64,000 nucleotides of DNA from Mesotaenium endlicherianum (lineage: Eukaryota; Streptophyta; Zygnematophyceae; Zygnematales; Mesotaeniaceae), in contig WELA01011789.1 in assembly GCA_009602735.1 (NCBI GenBank), positions 68,164 through 132,163 of the forward strand, written 5' to 3'. This document shows, piece by piece, positions 56,131-64,000 of the stretch. The stretch's first letter is position 1, and every line of letters starts with the position of its first letter. The position numbers and the translations under genes are program-made. Under the pieces are notes generated by a model. It was not told the origin of the DNA. It ran no database searches and saw only the letters and a list, made by a program, of their open reading frames with translations.

Positions 56131-57970
56131 GACTGCGTATGGCAGGCTCAGGGACCACCAGGACGGAGCCGTCTGCCATCACGCGTCGCACGCGCCCCTC
56201 CATGAAAATGAAGTCGCGGCTGCGCCTGAGGATGCGGTCGCGCTCGCGTGCGCTGACATCGGGTGCCAACTCCTTGGTCGTGACGTACTGCAGCACTGGG
56301 GCGTCGTCCCACACGTCCTCGGGACCGCGCTGCCAGCTGTCTTGATCCTCTGCCGCTGCCAGGGCCAATCGCCGAGTGGTGACGGTGACCATGTCCAGGC
56401 TAGTAAGCCCTGCGGGCCGCACATCGCCGTCCACGATGAAGGCCAGGAAGGCTGCCGCGTGCCAGGCCACCGGCTCATCCTCATCGTGGCGGGCCACAGT
56501 GAGATCCCTTGAGGAGGGCAGCGGGTTACGGCTGAGACCGTCAGCGTCCAGGTTGGTCGAGCTTGGACGGTGGTGCACGTCGAAGGTGTACCCCTGCAAG
56601 ATAAGCGCCCACCGTGCGTACTTGCCGGTCAAGCGCTCTGACGTCATGAGCCACTTAAGTGGCTGATGATCGGTGACCAGGCGGAAGTGCGTGCCGTAGA
56701 GATAGTGCCTGAAGTGCACAATCGCCCAGACCGCTGCCAGGCACTCCCCCTCGTAGGAGCCGTAGTTGCCCTCCGCGGTTGTTGCTGCGGCTGGCGTAGG
56801 CCACCACATGCTCGAAGCCGTCATGCTCCTGCACCAGCACAGCGCCTAGCCCTGCCTGCGACCAGTCGGTGTGGAGGATGAAGGGCTTTGCGTAGTCAGG
56901 ACGCCGAAGCACAGGAGCGCTCACCAGTAGCTCCTTGAGCTTATTGAATGCCGCCTGCTGCTCTGGTCCCCACACGTAGGCAACGCCCTTGCGGAGCAAG
57001 TCGTTGAGCGGCTTGGCTAGCTCGCTGAACCCTGGCACGAAGCGGCGGTAGTAGTTGGCGATGCCGAGGAAGGCCCGCAGCTGCGAGAGATCTGTAGGAG
57101 GTGGGATGCCTGTGATGGCCGAGATCTTCGCCAGCTGGGGTGCCAAGCCGCTGGAGGAGAGCAGGTGGCCAAGGTACTCCACCTCGCGGGTCCCAAAAGT
57201 GCACTTGCCTGGATGGCACTTGAGCCCAGCGGCCTCCAAGCGGTCCAAGACAGCAGTGATGTGCGCCACGTGCTCCTCAAGCGTCTGACTGAAGACGAGC
57301 ACGTCATCGATGTAGCATTGGGCAAAGGACAGCCCGACCAGCTCCTTATCCATCACCCTCTGAAAGGTAGCTGGCGTGTTCTTCAATCCGAACGGCATCA
57401 CCACCCATTCGTAGAGCCGCTGTGCTCCCCAGAACGCCGTCTTATGCTGGTCCTCCTCGGCGATGGGAATCTGGTTGAAGCCCTGACGCAGATCCAGCAC
57501 TGAGAACCAAGTGTACGTGCCAATGTCGTCAAAGATCTCGTCAGGCGTCGGCATAGGATATCTGTCCTGCTCGGTGACCTCGTTCAGCCTACGATAGTCA
57601 CCGCACATCCTCTTCTCGGACCAGTTGCCCGAGGCATCCTTCTTGGCTGGCATGACCGTGGGTGCGGCATAGCGAGAGGAGGACTCCCGAATGAGCCGGT
57701 TGTCCTTTAGCTTGCCTGTCTGCGCGCTGATCAAGCCATCCTCGAAGTGGCTGTAGCGATAACGCTTCAGGAAAATGGGCTCCTGCGACGTGAGAGTAAT
57801 CCGCATGGGGTCCCCCTTATAGCGTCCGAGATCGTGCATGCCGCTGGCAAAGCTGGTGCTGAGCCTCCCGTCCAGCAGTGCCGTCAACTGTGCAGCCTGT
57901 GCCTTGGTGAGTGTCCCCCCCAGCTTCCATGTTGGTGGAGCTGGTGGCGTCGCCTGGCCTGCTGGAGTCT
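56130..57970 (-). pseudogene. E: reverse transcriptase and RNase H
   Basis: The reverse transcriptase shows MCGDYRRLNEVTEQDRYPMP, VLDLRQGFNQIPI, MPFGLKNTPATFQRVMD, catalytic CYIDDVLVFSQTLEEH and LGIANYYRRFVPGFSE. RNase H follows: LHTDWSQAGLGAVLVQEHDG, then YEGECLAAVWAIVHF and LVTDHQPLKWLM. Clearly Gypsy type, but distant from elements A, B, C, D and F. The frame is open over most of reverse transcriptase (56655-58058). Confidence 0.92.
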
Positions 57971-58389
57971 CCTGTCTTGCCGCTGGGGTAGACTGTGGTG
58001 CTGCAGGTGTCACCTGCCCTGCAGCGGTTGGCGCTCGGCCTGCCGCGGGTACCTGCACCGTGGCAGCTGCGGCCAGCTGCCTGGCACCGTCTGCCTGCGA
58101 GCGAGGAAAAAGAAAAGGTGGCCGGGACTCCTTAGGTCGCTGTGAGGACTCCTCTCTCCGTCATCCCCCCCCCAGCAAACCAGAGTTGTCCGTGCGCGAC
58201 GGCGGGGAGGTGGGGCGCGCGCGCGCCTGTGGTGCAGGCCCTGCGCGCTGAGGATGCCACGTCGTGCCGAGTGGGGCCTGATTGTCATCGTCGGTGGAGT
58301 CATCGTCCATATCGTGGGCAGGCCGAGGCAGCTCTGGATGCCGGGCTGTGGCGTAGAGAGGTGCCAAGGCCTGCGTCTGCAGGAGAATC

Positions 58390-59340
58390 CATGTGAGAAC
58401 GTTGGCGTCGATTGCCTGCCCCAAGAGGCGAATGCGGTTCACCTCAGTGAGACCGTCCACCTGTGTGAGATGCGGCGGGAAGCCCATGGCACGCTCCATC
58501 TTCGCAGGGCGCGGCCTGTCAAACATGCCAGTCTCCAAGTCGATGACCATCTCGCGCTGATCCCCGACGAAGGCGTCGCTGTCGTAGCGGCTGACAAAAG
58601 TCGGCAGCGCGCGAGTGACGTCATGCAGGACCTCACACTGCGCCATGGAGGGATGTGGGAGTGCAGTCACGCGCTGGGCCAGGCGAGGGGCATCGAGGAT
58701 GGAGTCAACGGTGCGTGAGTGACGTGGATGTGAGGCGGCCAACGCCTCGAGAGTACCTGGCATCGCCAGGTTCGTGAAGTAGGCGCGGACGCGGTGCGCG
58801 AAGGAACCAATTTGGGCAGCGTCGATGACGGCCTCGCGGCCGACGTAGCTGCTGCAAAGAGCGAAGTCGGCGCTAACATCGGGTCGGCGATTGTGGCGCG
58901 CGGCCACGTTCTCCAGGATCCACGCAAGTGTGTGTGGCGGCTGGCGATCCTCAACAATGTTGAGGACGCGGAGCAAGTGCCAGAAGAGGGCCGTGCGGGG
59001 ATCGCTGAGCGCCCTGCCACGTCCGGCTCTTGAGAAGCCCTGGCAATCCCAACCGGCGATGACGAGGTCAATGGGCCCAAGTCGGGTGACATGCTCGACG
59101 GTGATGTCGCGGATGTCCATGGGCCAGTCTGTCTGAGCGCGGCGGAATGCATGCGCGNATGCGCGGGAAGGAGTTCAGGGAACCGCTCGTGGCCCAACGC
59201 AATCTGCCGACGGGCCACCTGCTGGGCCTCAAGATCGAGATCGACGTAGACGTAGCGGCGCACCGGGATGCCGGCCTGTAAGGTTGCGAGTAACCCGGTG
59301 GCGATGCCGGTGAAGAGCTTGACGAGGACGATGCCGCCGG
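58390..59340 (-). pseudogene. E: DNMT3-like cytosine-C5 DNA methyltransferase
   Basis: C5 methyltransferase motifs lie in order on the minus strand. Motif I is VLVKLFTGIATGLL (59298-59340), which binds S-adenosylmethionine. Motif IV is the GWDCQGFS loop with the catalytic Cys near 59043. Motif VI is ENV at about 58905-58913 (ILENVAARH), motif VIII is HRVRAYFTN, and motif X is LLGQAIDANVLTW (58400-58440). The block MERAMGFPPHLTQVDGL parallels DNMT3 [20 protein letters not shown], and FTGIATG parallels DNMT3 FDGIATG, so the domain is DNMT3-like rather than DNMT1-like or bacterial. It lies between protease and reverse transcriptase on the same strand, so it would be made as part of the polyprotein. 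One base is N at 59158. The element is broken, so present activity is not implied. Confidence 0.9.
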
Positions 59341-59349
59341 GCCGCTCGT

Positions 59350-61430
59350 CTAGAGCGTCGGCGCAGATAGGAGTCGGAAGTGGGCGACACCCCATGGCGG
59401 GGGTGCCGGGCTGAGCGGGCGGCGGGAAGGTACGCTCGGCGCTGTGCTGATGTGGCGCCATGCGGAGGGCGGCCACAGCATGGTCTGCGTAGTCACGCGT
59501 AAGGCTGGGGATGCGGTCAGTGAGCGGCTGCGGACGCTCCTCCCGTGCGTGGTCCTGGTAGGTGCGCCACCGCAGGCGCGCATCCTGCAGGGTTGTCGGG
59601 GAGACAACGCGGGCCTGACGTCGGGCCGAGGCCACGCACAGCTGCTGCCACTTGTCGCGCTGGGCGTGGTCAGCCTGGTGCGAGGCCGCGTGGGCCAGCG
59701 GGTCGACAACAGAACGTTGAGGTAAGTAGGGGTGCGGGTCGAAGTAGGCCCGCTGGCGTGCGCGCATGTCTGCAGAGGGGACTGTGCAGACGGAGCGCTC
59801 GGAGCTTTCGACCTCCTGCGAGGACCGAACTAGCCGTCGAGGGGCCAGCTGGACTCGCGGCCGGGGCTGCCCTCGTGGGACGGGCGCGTCTCGGGGCTGC
59901 TGGAGACTGGACATGAGCCGTGTGCGTGCGGCGGCCGTAAAGGGGTGACGACTGGGCGTCCTGCTGTCGGTGCGGGCTAGTTTGGGAGGATGTGACCCGG
60001 AGGGACCGTCGCCAGCGATGTGGCTGCGAGGGACGCTGGCGCGCGGAGCTGCAGGGGCCAGCATCACGAAATGCGCCTCGGAAGAAGACTGAGCGTCGTC
60101 GCCAGCTGAGAGGGACCGGAAGGGCGGAGTGCGGCGTCGGTCTCGAGTGTCGTCGTATGGCGGCGTGTTTCCGCGGGCTCGCGTGTCGTCGTAAGGAGGT
60201 GTGCGCTCCCTGTTGTCGTAGGGCGGCGTGACGGAGCGGGATTGCGGCTCCCGGAGGGGAGTCACCTCTCACGTCTCGCAAAGGGGTGTGAGCAATCCGG
60301 AGCGGCTCATCTCGCGGAGAGGAGTGGTCTCTCGAGCGGGTCCGATGGTCGGCCAAGTGCGCTATGCGTAGGTCAGATGGGCGCAGATAGACGGGGTTGT
60401 GCGGTGTGGTTCGCGGACGCTGAGCCTGGTCGCTGGCTGCTGTATGGAGTGTGTGCCAGCGCTAGAGGAGGCCGCGGCAGCCCGGCTCGTCGCAAACAAA
60501 TGCGCGATGCGGCGACACTCGTGGCTTGTCGAACAGTCGTGTGACACTGGTCGGCTGGGTCCAGCGGCGTCGGTGCAAGCCCTGCTGGGCCAGTCGTGAG
60601 TCATGGGCTGGCTGGGTGCGCTGAAGCCGGGCGGACCAGTAGGTGTGTGCTGCCTGCGTGCCGTAGGCGCAGCTGGAGGGGGCTCCTCGGGTGGCGCCGC
60701 GCTGAGGACCTCGACGGAAGCCTCTGGCAGTCGTTCCCACTGCGTCTCCTCCTCACTTTTGAGGGACTGGTCGTTGGATCTGCCAGGATAAGCTGCCTGC
60801 CGCATGGCCTCGTCTTTGGATGCCATGGGGCGAGGCCAGGTCTCGCCGGTCTGATGCGAGGCGTCGTGAGGGGGCAGCTGAGAGTCCATACTATATTGAA
60901 TGGCCACGCCAACAGGGACGTCGTGGCGAACGTGGACGTCGGTCCTCGTGGACGGTTCGCCTCGAGAGGCTGAGACCCCCTGATGAGCCGTAGGCGCTGC
61001 AACCGCACCGCGGGCAAGGGCGGCGGCAGCGATGGCTGTGCTGGCCGTGGCGAGGGCCTCTGTGGCATCGTCCGCCATCTGCCGCATCATCGCGCTGTGG
61101 GCAGTGCAGATGCGGATTTGCTCCCTGGCCTGGGCTGCCAGGACATCCGCCTGCTGCTGCGGCGTGAGATGGAGCTCGGCACTAGGTAGGTCCGGCTCCA
61201 CGTCCTGTGCCTCGAGCAGGTCCACCCCCACAGAGATCTCCTCGTCCTCGGGCCCATCCTTATCGGTCTTGACTGCTGGCCGGCCATCGTCCAGCCCCAT
61301 GAAGCCGTAAAGAGCGGACACTGCTGGGCGGCGATCGACAATGTCAAGGGGCAAGGATGCGGTGCGCGTCCCCCCTGTCCTCCAGTCGGGACGATAGAAG
61401 ACGCGCTCTGCCCAGTTGTCGACCAATGTT
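59350..61430 (-). pseudogene. E: linker between protease and methyltransferase
   Basis: About 2 kb of Arg-, Pro- and Ala-rich coding-type sequence with no recognised domain. It includes a small repeat of TPPYDDTR units (60130-60250) and a region AHAASHQADHAQRDKWQQL. An acidic patch (GPEDEEISVGVDLLEAQDVE) follows protease. Similar low-complexity linkers are common in large Gypsy polyproteins. Confidence 0.6.
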
Positions 61431-61710
61431 GTCGACCGCGGCGCCAATGGGAAAGAGCACGTCCTGCCCTAGGAGTACATCGAAGGACTCGGAAGGAGTG
61501 ACGAGTGCGTGCCGATGGATGGTTGTCTCGTTTGCCGTGCCTGGGCGCAGAGTGAACAGTAGCGCCAACCTCGTGCGGCCGGCGACGATCTCGGACGTGC
61601 CGGCGGCGGTGTTAATGCGCGTCGGTGAGTCCTCCAAGTCAGCGGAAGAGAGTCCCAGCTGACGGAAGTAGCGGAGGCTGATGAGAACCGGCTGCGCTCC
61701 GGTGTCATGA
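61430..61710 (-). pseudogene. E: aspartic protease
   Basis: The minus strand shows DTGAQPVLIS at about 61677-61706, the retropepsin active-site type. The second conserved patch, DVLLGQDVLFPIGA, is at about 61440-61482. It would cut the polyprotein into its parts. Confidence 0.72.
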
Positions 61711-62285
61711 TGCGCTGCGGCGCCTGGGTGTTGACGAGCACGATCCCCTGCGAATTATCCAAAAACGCGGCGTTAGGAGTGCTGATCATCCTGCGCTCAT
61801 GCGCAGGGCGCGCAGGCGTGGATCGTACCGCGGTGGCGGCATCGGCCGTCGGCCTCCTGGCGGCAGTGCGCAGCGTGGCTCTGCGTGACTGGAGCATCAG
61901 TTGAGCGGCCTGCCTTGTTGCCTCCATAGAGACGCCGAGCTCTGCGAAGGAGACCGCCGGCATGCGATGCAGTGCTAGAGAGATGACCTCGGCGCTGAGC
62001 TGCACCGTCGTCATAGGTGAAGCAAGCGCATGTGGCGTCGGCTCTGCTGAGGTTGTGGAGGGCTCTAGGATGCGGAAGGAACGGGGCAGCCGCGGTGCCT
62101 CCTCCGTCCGGCATCCCTGGTCTGGCCCGACGCGCTTCTGCAGAACAACGGGCCGATTGGCCGGTGCGGCGAGCGTGTGCTCGCGGCTCGCGCGCCCGAC
62201 TGTGGAGCGGTTGCCGAGTGGCTGCGCGCGTGCGCAGCAGGCCAGAATGGCCGCTGCTGGCGCAGCCGGCAAACTTGCCGCGCAT

Positions 62286-63138
62286 NNNNNNNNNNNNNNN
62301 NNNNNNNNNNNNNNNNNNNNNNNNNNNNNNNNNNNNNNNNNNNNNNNNNNNNNNNNNNNNNNNNNNNNNNNNNNNNNNNNNNNNNNNNNNNNNNNNNNNN
62401 NNNNNNNNNNNNNNNNNNNNNNNNNNNNNNNNNNNNNNNNNNNNNNNNNNNNNNNNNNNNNNNNNNNNNNNNNNNNNNNNNNNNNNNNNNNNNNNNNNNN
62501 NNNNNNNNNNNNNNNNNNNNNNNNNNNNNNNNNNNNNNNNNNNNNNNNNNNNNNNNNNNNNNNNNNNNNNNNNNNNNNNNNNNNNNNNNNNNNNNNNNNN
62601 NNNNNNNNNNNNNNNNNNNNNNNNNNNNNNNNNNNNNNNNNNNNNNNNNNNNNNNNNNNNNNNNNNNNNNNNNNNNNNNNNNNNNNNNNNNNNNNNNNNN
62701 NNNNNNNNNNNNNNNNNNNNNNNNNNNNNNNNNNNNNNNNNNNNNNNNNNNNNNNNNNNNNNNNNNNNNNNNNNNNNNNNNNNNNNNNNNNNNNNNNNNN
62801 NNNNNNNNNNNNNNNNNNNNNNNNNNNNNNNNNNNNNNNNNNNNNNNNNNNNNNNNNNNNNNNNNNNNNNNNNNNNNNNNNNNNNNNNNNNNNNNNNNNN
62901 NNNNNNNNNNNNNNNNNNNNNNNNNNNNNNNNNNNNNNNNNNNNNNNNNNNNNNNNNNNNNNNNNNNNNNNNNNNNNNNNNNNNNNNNNNNNNNNNNNNN
63001 NNNNNNNNNNNNNNNNNNNNNNNNNNNNNNNNNNNNNNNNNNNNNNNNNNNNNNNNNNNNNNNNNNNNNNNNNNNNNNNNNNNNNNNNNNNNNNNNNNNN
63101 NNNNNNNNNNNNNNNNNNNNNNNNNNNNNNNNNNNNNN
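62286..63138. other. assembly gap (853 N)
   Basis: Unbroken run of N between two parts of element E. Frames that appear to cross it have no meaning. Confidence 1.
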
Positions 63139-63974
63139 GCTGCGGCCGGACCCGCTGTAGCCGTGCACGCCGCCAGGTGCCCCCGTCCTTGCCTGCCAGC
63201 TGTCGCTACGCGGGCCGACGGGAGGCCTGCTGGTGCCAGCAGGGAAACGCAAGCCAGGGGCTCTGTCGGGGCCTCGGCTGGCCCGCGTGCGCGCGAGTTT
63301 GCGTTGGGAGATGGCGCATCCGCGCAGTCGTGCAGCCTGCCATACGGCAGTCTGTCGGGGCTCCGGCTGTCATTGCTGGCAGCTGTCAGAGCGGTGCGCC
63401 CAGGGCTAGCAGAGCTGCCTGTGCGGACGCCTGCAGCTCTGGCAGCGGGCGCTACGTCGTAACGCGGACGTGCGCGGGGCTGCGGTGCTGCCGCTGAGCC
63501 TGATGGGTGTGCTGAAGCTGTGCGTGCGCCAGCTGTCAGTGCCGTGGGGTAGGACGGTGGTGCGGACGCGAGGAGTGCTCCGCACGCGTCATAGTTATCG
63601 ACGTCGACGAGGCCACGGAGTCTAGCGATCTCCGCGTTGGCCTCCACGAGGGCGTCGCCGACGTCGTCGAAGCTGCAGTACTCGGCTCCAGGCATCAATG
63701 CGGCGTCCATCGTGGCCGTAGCTGCTGTCATCGCGGGGCGGCCACCCGTACGAGGGTTGCGTGCGCCTCGCTGTCCTGCTGAAGGCGTAGGGCCGTCGCG
63801 AGCGCGTCCGTTCTCGACGTCGCGCTTCTTTTGCAGACAGACGATCTGCAGGTGGCTGGCCTTGCCACAATAGGTGCAGTCGCCGGGCTTGCCATTCTGC
63901 GCGAGAGTGCAGTTCTGGCGTGAGTGGCCCATCTTCTCGCAGGACCAGCATGGATCGCTCGTAATGGCAGCCAT
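63139..63974 (-). CDS. E: Gag C-terminal region with two zinc knuckles
   Basis: From ATG at 63974 the minus strand encodes two CCHC knuckles, CWSCEKMGHSRQNC (about 63909-63950) and CTYCGKASHLQIVC (about 63837-63878). An Ala/Arg/Pro-rich region follows and runs into the gap. The knuckles bind nucleic acid in Gag proteins. The capsid part would lie upstream, beyond the window edge. Confidence 0.75.
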
Positions 63975-64000
63975 GGAAATGCGGCCACGCGTAGCTCCGC

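Larger units (their letters stand above)
54811..64000 (-). mobile_element. GC-rich Gypsy-like element E with cytosine methyltransferase and PHD finger
   Basis: A minus-strand retroelement continuing past the right edge of the window. In coding order: CCHC zinc knuckles (63837-63950), alanine-rich region, sequencing gap (62286-63138), aspartic protease (about 61430-61710), linker with TPPYDD repeats (59350-61430), DNMT3-like methyltransferase (58390-59340), reverse transcriptase and RNase H (56130-57970), integrase (55060-56130) and PHD-type finger (54862-55000). No LTR is identified. Its GC content and codon use differ sharply from the other elements. Broken, with about ten breaks. Confidence 0.9.

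Noticed and set aside
58390-59340. Methyltransferase as an independent host DNMT3 gene or bacterial contamination
   Set aside because: It is on the same strand as, and tightly packed between, the protease/linker and reverse transcriptase of element E, and its motif details are DNMT3-like.
61797-63974. Very long open frames on both strands around the gap
   Set aside because: They cross 853 undetermined bases and are artefacts of the N run.

Overview
The window looks like nuclear DNA of a streptophyte: a charophyte alga or early land plant. The reasons are spliceosomal introns, LTR retrotransposons primed by initiator tRNA-Met (TGGTATCGGAGC-type sites), chromodomain integrases, a TTTAGGG-type telomere motif and a retrotransposon-borne DNMT3-like methyltransferase. 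No species is named; this is inference. Transposable elements fill most of the 64 kb.

Layout. 1-3.6 kb: a CT microsatellite, a possible last exon, and a 1.8-kb degenerate array of GGCACGCAAA units. 3.6-11.7 kb: a three-level nest. Old Gypsy remnant A was split by Gypsy element B (TSD TGCGT), and B was split by a solo LTR of family C (TSD ACTTG). 11.7-15.2 kb: LTR debris, including an LTR with tRNA-like Pol III boxes. 15.2-23.3 kb: family C element C2 (TSD ATAAA), with an intact pol and an extra ORF after pol. 23.3-27.3 kb: remnants of short LTR elements and AT-rich DNA. 27.9-29.1 kb: the C-terminal exons of host DNA ligase IV. 30.2-49.5 kb: a hAT/DUF659-type transposase gene on the minus strand. 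One of its introns holds the 15.5-kb family C element C1, which itself holds the young Gypsy element D (TSD CAGAT). 48.8-54.8 kb: further LTRs, a Gypsy 3' half (F), a Harbinger-like fragment and a tandem LTR junction. 54.8-64 kb: GC-rich element E on the minus strand, cut by an 853-base gap.

Element E is the standout. In its own order it carries zinc knuckles, an aspartic protease, a long linker, a DNMT3-like cytosine-C5 methyltransferase, reverse transcriptase, RNase H, integrase and a C-terminal PHD-type finger. A methylation writer and a probable histone reader therefore sit in one retroelement. I recall published reports of cytosine methyltransferases captured by retrotransposons in dinoflagellates and the charophyte Klebsormidium, but could not check them here.

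Second is the extra ORF of family C. It lies between pol and the 3' LTR in both C1 and C2, has a charged coiled-coil N-terminus and a conserved globular core, and matches no family I recognise. By eye, LTR identity puts D youngest (about 99%), then B (about 96%) and the C elements (about 95%). All retroelements are treated as fossils. Only D looks whole.
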